NCBI GenBank assembly: GCA_013396755.1
Contig: VWZF01002914.1
Coordinates: forward strand, 880,335-944,334
DNA length: 64,000 nt
Source: Sclerurus mexicanus
Lineage: Eukaryota; Chordata; Aves; Passeriformes; Furnariidae
Reading direction: 5' to 3'
In this document: in pieces, positions 1 through 13,500 of the stretch
Layout of the letters: every line of letters starts with the position of its first letter
How positions within the stretch are numbered: the first letter of the stretch is position 1
The notes under the pieces: model-generated
What the model saw: only the letters and a program-made list of their open reading frames with translations
Told to the model about the DNA's origin: nothing
The model's database searches: none
Made by a program: the position numbers and the translations under genes

Positions 1-437
1 TCTTCACAAAGTCACATTTCATTCTAATATGCGACTCCTACTGTGAGCAGAATTGTTTGTTCACACTCTATTTAGTTCCACAGTAATTGTAATAAACTAA
101 TTTCACTGTCAGAACAGTCCAAGGTATCCAAAGATATGCCTTATGGAATACAATTTTCTAATCAAAAGGGGCAAGATCAGATTTTTTAAAAAAACTCTAA
201 TTAAATCTAGATCAAATGTAGCTCTAGTCCATTCCAAGTTAGCAATAATATTTTCAATACGAATTAAAAAAAAAAAAAAATTAAAATGATCTCTCTATCC
301 ACTAACACTCTTATTATGTTTGCATGCACATTTTTATACTGAGAAGGTGTACAGATGTCAGTATATTTTCACTGAGATGGCTAGTTTGCTAAGGATGATG
401 ACAGAAGATATTTGAATGATGTACAGAGTTGACTCAG
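1..437. other. Unique AT-rich DNA, no gene seen
   Basis: No open frame of note and no recognisable repeat. The only structure is an A-tract near 266-281. It ends where the CR1 3' fragment begins. Confidence 0.6.
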
Positions 438-761
438 TACTTAAAGAAGGCCTACAAGAAAGCTGGAGAAGGACTTTTTACAAGGACATGCAGTGATAGG
501 ACAAGGGGTAGTGGCTTTAAATTGAAATAGGATAGGCTTAGATTTTTTTACTAGGTAGAAATTCTTTATGGTGAGGGTTGTGAAACATTGGCATAGTTTG
601 CCCAGAGAAGCTGTGGTTGCTCGTCCCTAGAAGTGTTCTATGCCAGGTCATATGGGGCTCTGAACAACCTGTTGTAGTGGGAAATATCCATGCCCATGGC
701 AGGGGGCATGGAACTAGAAGACCTTGAAGGTTCTTTCCAACCCAAAACATTCTATGATTCT
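438..761 (+). mobile_element. CR1 LINE, 5'-truncated 3' end
   Basis: CR1 is the main avian non-LTR retrotransposon; copies are usually 5'-truncated and keep the ORF2 C-terminus plus 3' UTR. The order of recognisable CR1 3' blocks here is: 'cctacaagaaagctggagaa' (about 451), 'tttttacaaggacatgcagtg', 'gcccagagaagctgtgg', 'ccatggcagggggcatggaa', then 'ttccaacccaaaacattc' running into the terminal 'attctatgattct' near 748-761. That tail is the short-octamer 3' end typical of CR1 and shows plus-strand orientation. The reading frame is broken and no protein is expected. The short ATG-initiated frame on the other strand is a chance frame inside this repeat. Family is near certain from the ordered blocks; the exact 5' edge is approximate. 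Confidence 0.93.
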
Positions 762-3700
762 CGATTGATTTTACTTAACTAGTTGAGAAACCAAAGAATA
801 TAGTTCCTTAATGGTTTTTTTGTATATACAATGAAGTGTACAGAAAAAAAATAACATCTCTTCATGAGGCTCTTTTGCACTTCTGATTTAATTTTCTGGC
901 TTTAAGTTTATGCTTAATCTTAGATTACTACCCTGTTCTATGTCAAAAGACTTGACTAACTGATGTTCTAAGTTCATTGCACTCCCTTGACTCAATACTG
1001 TGCTTGTTTCATTCAGTCTTCTATGTTAGGTTCTTGGTTAAGAAAGCTCTCTTTAGCTTCATAATTTCTTTTCTTCCATGCTCATTGAAATTTGGGCTTA
1101 TCTTATGCAGGCACAAATACCAAAGCAGACAGACAGACAAGATCCAGTCCCATATCTAGAATGGTCTCCTTGCCTGGAGATTGACAGAAACTGTTGATGC
1201 ACATGTAAAAGAACTTTTTCTTTAGAGCTCCTTGTTCAAAGTACATCCTATACATCAGTAGAGGTTTAAGCATCAACCCAGAATATTTCTTCTATCAAAC
1301 CTTACTAATATTTAAAAAAAAAATAAATTGTTGAGCCTCTGCATTATAAAGATAGATATTCTAAATAATACAGTACGAAGCTATCCAACTCTTATAATGA
1401 TGTGTCTGCCTCAATTCTTAAACTTGAATCCACTGAATATATTTCAGCTCTGAGGTATGTGTTTGTTTTAATTCTGTCTTTTGAACACCTCTCAAAAAAT
1501 GTACAGAAGATATATCATGGCACATAGACCTTGAATTTCAACAGAAGTAAAGAGCTCTTTTAGCACAGTTGATGCTGATGTCTCTGAGCTAAAAAAAGGA
1601 ATTATGTAACTGACAGCAAAAGAAGGGAACAAGAACAAGGAAAGGACTGTGAGGGCACTTTAGGAAAATGAAACTGAAGTGTCATATCCTTTCATTTAGT
1701 AAGGTTTTATTCTATTAAATATAATCATTTTTCCTTCAAGTTTTCATGAAGATGAAGTTGCTAGGAAACTCTTTCTGATTTCACATGTGCCTGTGTAAAT
1801 ATGAAGTAACCAGTTTACGCAGATGACAGCTCCTGGACTGAAATAAGAACAGCTATGGAGTAGTTTTGATGTTTGTTCAAGACTAAAATAAGGAAGCATG
1901 TTGTTACAAAACAGACAAAACTCAATGACCAGTTGTTGCCTTCTGGTCTCCAGGCAACATCTGTTATAAGCCATGAGAAATTAGATTAATGTCATCCTTG
2001 TAAACTTCTGATTCCTTTCCAGTAGAGGTGTATGAAATCCTTGGCAGTGAAACACACCTCCACTACTTGCATAATATCACTCAAGATTGCTTTAGAACCA
2101 TGAATCCATGTGTGTGGCTCTTACCAATTGAATTCATCTGCCATTAATATTAAGAGATAAGTGATTGTTCTCTTGTATGCAGGTTCTAAGGGGACAGTGG
2201 TAATATTATAGCTCTTCTCCCATTTATGCTGCCTTTGACAGCAGGACCTGAGTACATGTTTACTTTCATGACTCAGTGAATATATGCTGCTTGTATAAAT
2301 GCTACTGTACTCACTATCTATGCAGCATTTTGGCATGAACTCACTAGGTAATGATAACTGTATTACACCTTTCATATTTTAACAGGATTTGCCATACTGA
2401 ATATGTGGCCAACATCCCTTCATATGCACATAAGGACCTATCCAGCATATTTGTATAAGAAAAAGTCTTTCATCTCTGTACTAAAATTCCTGCAAAGCAA
2501 TGCTGGCTATTGTTGCATCAGTGACATCAGTTTAGGTCTTTTAGGAGAATCCATCCATCTATATCTATCACAAGAAATGAATAGAAAATAAATGGAATAG
2601 ATTTTTGCTATATCATTGATAGTGATGGAAATATAGACTATATTGATAATAAAGCTACTTCTCTCTTCCTCTCAGGAGATGTACTAGATTACAGCTTTGG
2701 AGTAGGCCAGCCTCCCCTTAGCTGATCACAGAAGACCGGCATTGACTGACCATTATAGACTGTCCTCCTCACCTGATGTTGAGAGATACATATGATAAAT
2801 CATCTTCAACAGCAGACCTTCTTCAGAGCTTGTAAGCCTGTGTATTTCTCCCTCACTGGTTCACCATAAGCAAAGAGACCCTTAACACAGAATATAAATA
2901 ACTGAGATTTCTTTTTTTTTTTTTTTTAGGATTTTACTGAGTAATGAACAGAGTAGTAAAATACTTTAGAACTAAGCTTTTATATATGATAATAGTGTAG
3001 CAAGAGATATGGAACTAAAATTCCAAGCAGTATGTGTGAAAATCAATTTTTTCTGTAGTTACAGTTTTGGTGTAGATGATGATGATCAAGATGATGTGCC
3101 TTTATGCACATCCAGCACTCTGAAGACATGAACTCCCTGACCAGTCCAAGAATTCAACAGCAAGCTATTTGTGTAGATGTAATGCAAATGTCTGGGTTGA
3201 GACACTGGACCTGACTTGGAGATTGACCTAGCCACCTTTGCAAATAAATATTTCACTGATAGTTACAGGAGCTCTTGACATGGGAGTTTGGACAGTTTCT
3301 AAGAATCATTCAGACCACTCCTGCTCCAATTTACATGTTGATTAACACCCTGGATAGGAATTCCCAGAGATTCCCAGGCAGCAGCTGCTGCTGCAGAATT
3401 TATCAGATTATACATAGATAAGACAATAGTAAATAGAAACCACACCCAAAGATGAAAAAATTGTCATTCATAGGTTTTAAATATGTTTGAGAGGTATTTT
3501 GCCTGCATTTAAAATAACTAATATTAGTGGATCAAACATTTGTTGGGGCAGTTGCATAGGAGAATAACTGGTTTGTAAAAACTGAACAGAACAGTGGTTT
3601 GGAGAGTCTTACTCAATCCAGCTGAAGATGTTACAAGAACCCTTGTAAAGGAGGCTCCCATGACTATCCCAACAGCAACTGACCATTCTATTTGAGAGAC

Positions 3701-6700
3701 CTGATTATCCTTCCAAGAATTACTCTGTGCAAAAATCAGAGTAATAATTTCTTTGAAAGAAGCACTTTGCCATTTTCTGTGCCAGAGCAGATATGAGTCT
3801 GTGCTCTTTTTAAGAAGGGTTCCCCAAAAAGATAGACACACATTGCTCTACAACTCTATCAGCAGGGAAGTGAATCTTTGACTCTGTAGACCTTCACAAG
3901 TCATGCCCATTGCATTGCCAATACATTGACTATCTACCTGAAGTGTAAAACATATGCTGCGTAAGTATCAAAAATCTTCCCAGTCTTAAACTGCAGACAG
4001 CCCAGCAATTTTGTCTGTGAACAGAACATGAAGGAAACCAGGGCACACTTTTTCACAGGTGATGATCTGCATCCCTTGCTTCCATTAGTCATATAGTTCT
4101 CTACCCAGAAAATCAAGCTACTAAGGAAATTCAATCAAAAAGCAATGTTTTATATGTGAGAATGACATTTTGAAATGTGTGAAGGGGAGATATTCTTTTC
4201 TCTTTCTTTTTTTTTTTTTCCCCCTTCAAGGAAAACTGGAATTGAAGCTTGACTCCTGCTGCACAGCAGTCAAATGTGCTGGCAATTAATTGACTTTGAG
4301 ATACTGTATCCTCAGGTACAGCCTCAACAACAGCATCTCAAATGTATTTTGAATTGTTTCATGCTGTTTCCTATATGAGGGTGTTGTGCAGGGCTGAAAA
4401 GCTATCCTGAGTGCAGATCATTTTCACTTAGCCTAATATGTTCACAGGCACTGAATCTGTCTTCTGTGATGGGATGACAAAGGTGGCTAGAAAGCACTGG
4501 CTAGAAAGCACTTTCATACTCATGTTTGTGGCCACAGTTAGAAGCACTGCTCCTTTGCTATTCTGTGTATTATTTCCATCCCTTAAGCACCCACTAAACA
4601 AGGTGTAAAAGGCCCAACTGCAAGGGCCTGCAAGGTCTGGAGGATAACTCTTGTGGCAAAGAAGTTCTCCTCTTATGAAGACAAACAACAAAAAACTCCA
4701 CCCATTTTATGACAGATTTTCCAGAATCTATTTTCTGTAAGTCCTTCCTCTACCAGACATATACCTTTTGTTTCCAGTACTGTCATCTGGTAGGCTAAAG
4801 GGATCTGCAATTATGTGCTAAGGTGCTGGGAATCTATAAGGAGCCTGAACATTTCAAACATATTTACGCAAACAGGGACAAGAGCTACACTGCTCCCAAG
4901 ACAAATGTCATCATACTCATGTTTCCATGTCACTTGGGTCTGAAGTTGCATTCCAGAAAACAATGTGTCTATGGTCCTTTGTGTCTTGTAGGTGATATGC
5001 AGTGGAGTGCTTTTCTGTCAGACAAGTTATAGTTTGAGGGGAAAAAAATTTCTTCACAGAAGGCTTGCCTAAAGTTGGCTTCTCTCTAAGAAAAATCTTT
5101 GGAGAGGTGAAGAAAGCAACTATCACACCATCCAGAAATAATCAGATTCAGGGTTTAACAACACAGAGCAGACACTGTAATATAAACCCAGAGAAGGCTC
5201 ACAATTCAGAAGTAAATGGCTATGTTGGCAAATCTGTGTATGAAGGCAAGATGATCTAATCCCTCACTAAAAACCTGTGTCAGTCTCCTTTCCTGCCCCA
5301 CAGCAGATGGTACCAGCAGTGCTCTTGAGATCTCTGCCCAGAAAAAAAAGGAGCTGGTCTGCCTTCACTGTGTGAGAAACAGCACGCCTGCAGAGGTTCT
5401 ATATTTTGTCTCCATATCTTGTTTTATATGATGAGTGCCTCAAGCATAAGGAGATAGTAATGAATTTAATTCTTCTGAAAGTGGGGCAGATATTTCAGTA
5501 CTGTCTTGTTGGCTATTCCAGCTGTGCCATCATGTTCTTCCTGATTGAATTTAAATGTAAACTGAAGGCACTATTGAAATTATTAGCTGCTCATATAAGT
5601 CTAGACTAGCTGGTGTTGCTGATACGTTACCTTAGCAATCAGTCCTTGTGACAAATGGTTCTATGTCTGATAGTTAGCAAACAGACTGCTATATGCTAAT
5701 ACCATGGGACTCATAAGGTAAAATAACATAAGGACACCCTGTTTCTTGTTGCTGTGTCTGGAACATGTCTTACATGATGAAACAAAGTTTCCTAATTTCA
5801 TCCTGGTACTTCAAAGGATACTTCTTGACTGTCCATGAACTGAAGAGGCAAAGAATGAACCAAAAACTTCCCAGAGTTGTACCGGTGTAGGAATCATTCA
5901 TGCTTTTCAAATATGCCATTTGAGTGTCCAACACTAAAGGAGTCTTGGGGGGAAGATGAAGATAATCTTATGCTCCACACATGCTGTATAATCAAGTCCA
6001 GACTGTGTAACGTGATTGTTACTGCCAGCCCATCACTGTTTTGCTCCAAACAGAGTCAATGCTGGAAGCAGAGAAGGGAAGTTGCTTCTGAAACGCCCAT
6101 CTCACTGCAAAGTGTTAAACCCTGCTGATTCCTGCCTCTTGATTTACAGAGCCTGCTTTACAGCACCAAGGAGCATTTCAATGCAACTGTGAGACACATC
6201 CTCTGTCACCAGGGAATTCCCAATTAACCTGCTTCAGCAACTCTTACAAAAAACTATATGCAGTCTATGGATTTTATCCTAATTAGAGGTGTCTTGACTG
6301 TTCCTTAAATTAGTGTTATATCTGCCGAACATGAACTGGGGCTTGGATGTTATAACTACAGCAATAAATTTACATCTGTGAAGTGTGTATCCTCTGTTGG
6401 TGGTAGAGAGACACCTTTCAGAACACATTCTTACTGCTTTGGACAAAGTGATTCTGTATGTAACAAGAATAAAGGCTAGAGGGTGATCTGTCATATTTCT
6501 AAGGTCTGCTTTTCTCTCTTCTAACATTCAATCAGCACTTCAGCAGGAAGGGCATAGAGACACACGTAATTCAAGCAGGACTCTCAAAAGGTGTGAGAGC
6601 TGCTATAAATGAAGTCCATTTCAGATACTGAAAATGCCACAGATTTGAAGTTGGATTTTTTTGTTTGTTTGTGGTTGTTTTTAATTGACATTCAATGGCA

Positions 6701-6987
6701 CATATACATTCAGTTCTTTCTGATAGATTTTACTTCCTTTTTTTTTTGATCTTTTTTTTCTTCCTTTCCGTCCATCCCCCCTTCTACACAACACCTCCTG
6801 GTCTGCACCCCCCTCACCCCCTCCCCCGGACCCATAATATATATATATATCTAATGTTCTGTATAAGATGTTCTAAAGAAGAGTTGATATTCAGGAAACA
6901 CTCGGCTGATGATCTCCAAGGACCTAGTCTGTTTAAATGTGCCCTTAGTATGAACACCCCTTTCCCCAGAACAAAAAAAAAAAAAAA
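762..6987. other. Unique AT-rich DNA with homopolymer tracts, no gene seen
   Basis: I see no conserved domain, splice-consistent exon set or known repeat family in this stretch. It contains poly-T tracts (for example about 2912-2927 and about 4208-4220), a perfect tandem 14-mer 'ggctagaaagcact' at about 4485-4512, and an (AT)n run at about 6836-6850. The short ATG-initiated frames, for example 105 codons on the minus strand at 3524-3841, match no family I know and are compatible with chance. Confidence 0.5.
6836..6850. repeat. (AT)n microsatellite
   Basis: A short alternating AT run follows a C/T-rich stretch (about 6770-6830). It is a simple repeat with no inferred function. Confidence 0.85.
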
Positions 6988-7022
6988 NNNNNNNNNNNNN
7001 NNNNNNNNNNNNNNNNNNNNNN
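6988..7022. other. Assembly gap (35 N) next to a poly-A tract
   Basis: A run of 35 N follows directly after about 15 A residues (6973-6987). The placement suggests sequence dropout at a homopolymer. Apparent reading frames through it contain undefined residues and should be ignored. Confidence 0.98.
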
Positions 7023-9839
7023 CCACTTTTTAAAGGCTGTCAGTTTTCTGAATAAAAAGTGGAGGAGGCAGGTAAGCAATAAAACATATATACACACAGT
7101 AAGTAAGACAAGAGGAGTAAGACAAGAGGAGAGAAGAGGCATTGGGAATCAGCATATCCACAATTTCTTCAAGCAACAGGATGGTTTTTTTCTTTTGTTT
7201 GACCAGAAGAGTAAAATTGGTAACAGCTGCTGCAGTTACAGTAAATGTCTATGAGCAAGTAGGCAGGAGCAAGGGTACTAATAAATGCTGCAACAGTATC
7301 TTTGGTGAAATCAGGGCTCCTTATCCTGTTGAAAATCAGTCTGACACATTCTTCATTTCTTAACTGTCGTCTCGTCTTGTCTAAAAGCAATGCCTGTTTT
7401 TAACTTTCACTAGATATAGTCCTATTGGTTTAATGACATCAGCAGTTGTTTAAGACCACTTTTTTTTTTCCTATATGAAATAATCTCCTTAATTATCTTA
7501 ATAATTAATTATCTTAATTATCTTAATTATCTTAATAATCTTTCTTAAGAACTAGAACACTATATATTTTAAAGGAATTAATGCCTTTCCCTGTATAGTG
7601 GAAATAATAATTTGTTTTTTTCTTCCTCGACAGTCTGTATTCTGACAGCAGCCACTCAGTGCATTGTCACCTCCTTATGAAGTACCTATTCTCAGACCAT
7701 TCAGTTCAGACCCTCATCTGCTCTCTGCTAATTATCTTAGGCCTTGATGTATTCAGGGACTAGAATATCTTAGGTGTTGAAAGGAACTGGACATATAAGA
7801 AGGTCCAAAAATGCTCTAAAGTTAATTTGCATCTGTTCATATCAATTTGAAAAAAATTAAAAAAAAAAAAAACAAAACCAACAAAACAACCAATCTTCAC
7901 CATCTCTATTAGTGCTTCATTATATTCATTCTCATCTATTTTTATACAGTATTTTCAAACAACTTCATATGGTCCAATAGCTTAGAATTTAAAATGCTTA
8001 TTACTTAATAACTTGTCTTTCTAGAAATCCTTATAGTTAACCATCAGTAGAGAGAAGTAGGATGGGAACTACAGAAAAGCCTGTATATAAAATTTATCAT
8101 GTTTTGCCTTTTGATATTTTCATTATTTAGACTAAAATTCTGTATTATCCAAAATCTGTTTATCATTTAGCAACCTATCATTCATCCAATGCTTTTCTAC
8201 AATTTAAACAAGCTAATTTTAATATTTAGCTTTCTTAGGCATTGATGGCAAGAATGTTTTTCAGCTGAATTAATATTAAATATTCAAAAGACAAACTTCC
8301 TCAGTTTTCATGCAGAAATCTCCATGCAGAAAACAGGTACCTTTCTTTACTGTTGCCTAAAATATTTTTTATTGTTTCTGGATGCTCCATACTCACTGAT
8401 TAAAAGTATCTTAAAGAAGAAGCTGAAGCTTTGCTCATTTAATGCTTTTTTGCTTCATTGCTTAAGATAATTGAGAAGACTATAAAGATGATGAGAATGG
8501 ATACATCAGTCCTAAAACTTACTTTGTGAAATTTGTATCTTTCTTGGGGGTAGGATAGTGAATTTTGCTGCAGTGTGTGGTTTTACACAAAAACCTACTT
8601 ACTACTGACATCCCAGAAATCATTTAGATAAGTCTACTTTGATTTGTATTCCTGTTTCCTCTTTGGCCAAATACATTATTTGAGAGCAGGTTGTTTGAGA
8701 TTACCTCCAATCTGAGTTTTCTTTTCCAAAGATTTGAGACATCCTATGGAAATATGTTGTTTCTATGAATACATTTGCCAGTGAACTTCTTTTCTAAATT
8801 ATTTTTGGGAAGTGAATAAATGAGGAATAATGTCAATTGGACAAAAGCTGTTTTGCAACTGAGATGTATGTTTAGCAGAAAATGTTCAAGCATTTTTACA
8901 GTTACAGTAATTAACTACATTTATTAATAATAATTTCTACATTTTCTGCACTGTTCTGTGAAAAGAACCTAATAAATAGATTTTGGCTTTATTGCAGATA
9001 GTCTGTTGGAGTACCAGGAACAACCAAGTAAATCATGGACAGAAATTTGTGACTAATGAGGTAGAGTCAGAGGCATGGTCAGCTCCGAGTCACTGTCTCT
9101 TGGTGCACAGTAGGGATAACACTCTTCATTATAAGCCACCTCCTGTCAATGTGCTTCTACACAATTTCTTTAAGTTTCCATCTATTCACTCTGATCTGTG
9201 GAGGAACACTGCTTCGTTTTCATTTATCTGTGGATCTTCAAAAATGAACACCTTTAAATAATGAGGCAATAAGGATTTATTAAGTAATCAGTTTGAACAA
9301 TCATGAATGAGCAAAGATCTTGCAGTCAGATCTTCTGATTTTATACTTCTGATTGCAGTTCTGACCGAACTTTATGTCTGAGTAAAGAGAGTATAAAAGA
9401 GACTATAAAAGAGTTCAAATGCATTCAGTTCTTCTGGAAAATCAAACCATGAGGATTATTCTTACCAAATCAATAATGAGCTGAAATTCTTCGCCATTGT
9501 CTACACAATGGTTGTTTTTTTTTATTATTTTCTTGCAAGATGCCTATAATTCTCAAAAGCTCCTACTATGCATTACTTTTTCTTGCTGATTAAAAATACA
9601 CACTGTACAGAATTTACAGCTTTCAAAGATCAGGTCCTATTATGGAGGACTTTGTCCACTTTGATCAACACAAGGTAACATTTATTAAATGACAGAAGAG
9701 CATTGTTAAAATAATATTAAGGGGTTAAATAAAGTAAGGCTTAAAAGTACTTTAGTCTTTAGGCACACAATCAGTTATTCCCTTTGCTAGACAGTGGCTA
9801 TTATTACTTCTGGAATGTAGTAAGGGACTGAAATTATTT
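7023..9839. other. Unique AT-rich DNA, no gene seen
   Basis: Nothing recognisable as coding or as a known repeat family. Minor structures are a direct repeat of 'gtaagacaagagga' near 7103-7130, a TTAATTATC-type tandem stretch at about 7489-7540 and an A-rich tract near 7857-7880. Confidence 0.5.
7489..7540. repeat. AT-rich tandem repeat (TTAATTATC-like)
   Basis: Variants of 'cttaattat' and 'cttaataat' recur about six times head to tail. It is a simple low-complexity tandem repeat. Confidence 0.8.
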
Positions 9840-10022
9840 CATAGTATCACAAAAGTGTCAGTTGGAGTCTCCTGCTTGAACCTGGGCTATTGCCAGCAGT
9901 GCACAGGGGCAGCTCTATCTGTGTCTGGCAGACTCTTCAAGACACCCAGGAGAGAGATTTCACAGCCTCTATGTACAATTTATTTCAGTGAAGTACTATC
10001 CACCTTGTGACTTTGCCCTCCC
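9840..10022 (-). mobile_element. Old CR1 3' fragment, minus strand
   Basis: Read on the plus strand, the segment runs 'atagtatcacaaaagtg', then a block like 'ccaacctgggctattgccag', then 'ttcaagacacccaggagag', 'cacagcctctatgtacaatt' and 'cagtgaagtactatccacc'. This is the reverse complement of a diverged CR1 3' end: the terminal octamer region lies at the left and the 'protein' side to the right. It is heavily mutated, so it is an old insertion. The edges are approximate and the subfamily cannot be named by eye. Confidence 0.65.
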
Positions 10023-10127
10023 TGCAATATCCAATCTTAGTTTTCCAAGCTGCTGTTTGTTACTGCTGCTACAATTATGTTGTTGGACACTGTTACACAA
10101 AGTTTAGCACTGAGATCATTTAAATTA

Positions 10128-10275
10128 AAGAAATCCCCCCAAAACCACAAACCAACCAAATACTCATCCCAAACACACACAAAAACCCAAAACAACAAAC
10201 AAACAAACAAACAAAACCCCCCAAAAAACCAACCAAACAAACATAAAAAAGATAAACAAACCAACCAACCAAAAT
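10128..10275. repeat. CAAA/CCAAA-rich low-complexity array
   Basis: A/C-only sequence with repeated 'caaa', 'ccaa' and 'acaaacaaacaaac' motifs. It reads as a lysine/asparagine/proline-rich open frame on the plus strand only because of composition; this is not evidence of a gene. It is followed about 115 bp later by an array of complementary composition. Confidence 0.9.
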
Positions 10276-10330
10276 TAAATTCTCCAAATCTGTCTCTCCC
10301 CTCCCACTTATTTTGTGGTGCGGACACGTA

Positions 10331-10365
10331 CACACACACACCCCTCCCTCCTCCCTCCACCCCTA
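10331..10365. repeat. (CA)n and CCT-rich simple repeat
   Basis: A short CA microsatellite followed by C/T-rich sequence ('ccctccctcctccctcc'). It is a simple repeat between the two opposed CAAA and TTTG arrays. Confidence 0.8.
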
Positions 10366-10389
10366 GGAAGCTTCTGTCATTAGTATTGC

Positions 10390-10462
10390 TTTTTTGTTTG
10401 TTTGTTTGGGGTTTTTTGTTTGTTTTTGTTTGATTGGGTTAGGTTTGGTTTGGGGTTTTTTT
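10390..10462. repeat. TTTG-rich low-complexity array
   Basis: Repeats of 'gtttgtttg', with G runs interspersed, that are the near-complement of the CAAA array at 10128-10275. The two arrays could pair in single-stranded form, but the match is compositional and not a clean inverted repeat. Confidence 0.85.
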
Positions 10463-10487
10463 GTGTGAATGATTTTATCCTCTGTGT

Positions 10488-10545
10488 TATCTCAGTTTTC
10501 AAATACTTAAATTTACTTATTATCTCAGTTTTCAAATACTTAAAT
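10488..10545 (+). repeat. 33-bp period direct repeat, about 1.8 copies
   Basis: The segment starting 'tatctcagttttcaaatac' at 10488 recurs at 10521 and is identical over about 26 bp. It is a simple replication-slippage style duplication. Confidence 0.9.
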
Positions 10546-13500
10546 TAAAATAAATAGACACTTTGGGCATTTTTAATATCAGGCTTCAGAAGGACTGTAA
10601 AGAGAATGTTTCGATAATCTTGTCATCAGGAAACAGACCCAAGGGTGCTGTTAACTGAAGGGAGCAGGCAAAGGAGATAATGAAAAGCAAGTTCTACCAT
10701 TGGATGCTATCTTTTGACTTCCCTCTTGGGACAGTGGAGGTGATGGAAGGTCACTGGCCCTCTGCCTTTCATGGCTTGCTTGGGTTGTCTCCCTGCTCTT
10801 GGCCTATGAAGGATGGGTGGGATACAGCATGAATAATTACACCTTTGCCTTGCCCCTAAGTGGCACATCTAGGGCAGCAACTTGTTTAAAGTGAATGGTC
10901 ATTTTCCTGTTTATCAGTGAAAGATGGATTGCTTATCTCAGGAGAAAGTATTTCCCTTGGACACCTATCTCTGTTCTTTGACTAATTTCAAGGCGAGTAG
11001 TGTGGATCTTTTGGTGTCTCAAAAGCAGATTCCAAAGCTATCCAGAAGCACTTTAGGTCACATATATGTCTCCTTTGGCAGCACAGAGTGAAAATGACTC
11101 TCAAAATAAGAGAATCCATGATGAAATGTAGGACTTCTTAGTGCCTAACTAAGGAGAATATTTATTTATATATAAGGGAGAATACTTAAAGCAACATTCC
11201 AGAAAATACCTGAAATTTCTTTTGGGTCTGGAGGAGGATAAAGTGTACTATAAGCCAAGACCTAGGATGACTAAATATTTCTTGTGTTGAAAGTGAATAT
11301 TTAGTATCCTTGCATTTATTCTCTTTCATTTCTGTTAAACACTTCAGAAGTCTAATTTAATACATAAGCTGAAGTCATAAAGAACAAAAATAAGTGCTTG
11401 CCTATGTTTAGTTATGAAACAGATGACTTCATTTGTGAATAAAAATATAAACCACAGTGTAGCAAGATATAAATTCATCAAGAATTTGATAATTTAAAGG
11501 AAATTAACTGTAAAAGATAAGACCTAGGCAAACGTCTTAGCTGGAATATAATACTAATAGCACAATGCTGAAATCTATACAGACCACAACAGAAAACACA
11601 AAGTGTGAAAGAAAACCTTTGGGACTTGCAAAACAATACATTAAAATAGTCTGAAGTTATAAATAGTGCCATAGTTTACCTTTATTGACCTGAAAGGGGA
11701 CTCCAGAGATTGTAATAGAAGACAAATCAACATAGTTGGCCTCTTTTCCAAAATCTGTTAGGCTGCTCTATTGGAAAGCACAATAATCTTTCATTAAAAA
11801 ATTTATAGTAGGATTATGTATGTAGGAAGGGAAACAAAAGGTGTAGCAACTTGAATACATAAGTTTCTATACAAAGTACAGGTCAGGTGGAAAAATGACA
11901 GTTGAACTCCCCATTTTTTTAATTTAAAAAGACTTCCATCAAATATAGATGCAAATCTGGAGGATTAACCTAAATTATGTAAGAGGCAATACTATGGTGG
12001 AGAAAACAAACTCCCAGCTTGCTGTACAAATCTTCAAGAATTCTTTGTTGAGATTCTCCCAGAAACTGCAGAATGGAGGTTCCCTCTTGGTGATTGTATG
12101 TGATTAAAACTGCAAAAATAAGACTTCTAATAAAAGTTGGATAAGTTTTGATGTGAATTTTCAAAAAATTTTACTCTTCTTAATTGGATTATGTAGAGGG
12201 TTTTTTAGTTGCTTTATGTCATTTTCTCAGTTACTTTTTTTTTTTTTAATAATCTTTCAGGTTGGTTTTGGTGGTTCCATTTATTACAAATGTATGCATG
12301 AAAAAGTGAGATGGAAAGATTTTGCACATAAGCTTCATGATACAAAGCTCTGCATGAACCCTGTGCTATTTATGTATAACTGTGCATAAGCAGCACATAA
12401 CACTTTATGTTCAGCTCTTGTTGCACAGGAAATTGTATGAACCTCCTAGTACATAAATGTTTGTCTAGTATAGCTTCTGGCATTTAAAACTTTTACTGCC
12501 CAAAGGTTTTATCCTTCCTCTTCCACATAGAAATTTACTTGGTAATTGCCTGGAAAAGAGTTCTGGGAGCCATTTTTCATTTCAGGGATAATTCAGAAAT
12601 CCAGTGAGTTTAGTACCAGTGATTTTTTTCAGAGTGTTTGTACTGTTATCCCTGAGGTGTTCAAAATGGTAGGCTAAAAATTTCATTCCCAAGCATGCAT
12701 TTCTGATTACCCTCAACTTGTCTGATTATGAATTTAGGAGACAAACTTGCTGAGGGATGGTTTGACAGATTATGTATTAAAATTATAGGCAAAGCCTTCA
12801 CACCAGCTGTTTTTTTGTATCATATCTTGCTCCCCTGCTCTGCCTCTGACCAGGTGTAGGACTGCCTCTGCCTCTTCATCCAATCCTCCATTTTCCCAGC
12901 CTCATTTGTAGACCTGGTTGATGTTTTTGTCATCTCAAGCACTTTTGAGGGATTTTGAAGGATACTGAGATGCTGAAGCTTCACATATTACCTTAACACA
13001 GTTGGTCCAAGATCTGCCACTTTTCAAGTTTGACCACAGCAGCCCTTCTTGCTGAAGAATCAGTCTTCAGTACCAGTCTATATTTTACAGGTTTGTGTTA
13101 ATTTATCTTGAAAACCTGGAATTTTCTCTAACACCACTGTGTGTATCAATCAATAGCATTCTTACCACTATTCTTACCACAGTTCTCTTTTCACTTCAAT
13201 GCAATGAAGATCTCACACCTTCAATATGTTGCTGGAGACAATGTAATTGTTTAGCAATTGTGCAAGCAGGTTAAAACACACACATATCAGAAAGGCTGAA
13301 CTATAATTATAAAACATATTGTTAGTTTAGAAAAACCCAACTTAACTCTAACAGTGTAAACTGACTTTCCTTGTACTGAATTACACTATTTATTTTGTTC
13401 CTTTCAATTACAGCACAAAGCTTTGGCTAGACCTTGAGTTTAACACATTTATGCTGATTTTTCAGAATCTTTCCCAGAGTCTAATTTCTTCAGTAAATTG

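Noticed and set aside
3524..3841. 105-codon minus-strand frame
   Set aside because: No recognised domain or exon context. The length is compatible with chance in 64 kb of six-frame sequence.
6695..7142. Frames crossing the 35-N gap
   Set aside because: They contain runs of undefined residues and poly-lysine/phenylalanine from homopolymers.
10037..10433. Overlapping frames of 107 and 118 codons on both strands
   Set aside because: They exist because the CAAA/TTTG low-complexity arrays lack stop codons in some frames. The translations are compositionally biased (K/N/P/T-rich or F/G/W/V/L-rich).
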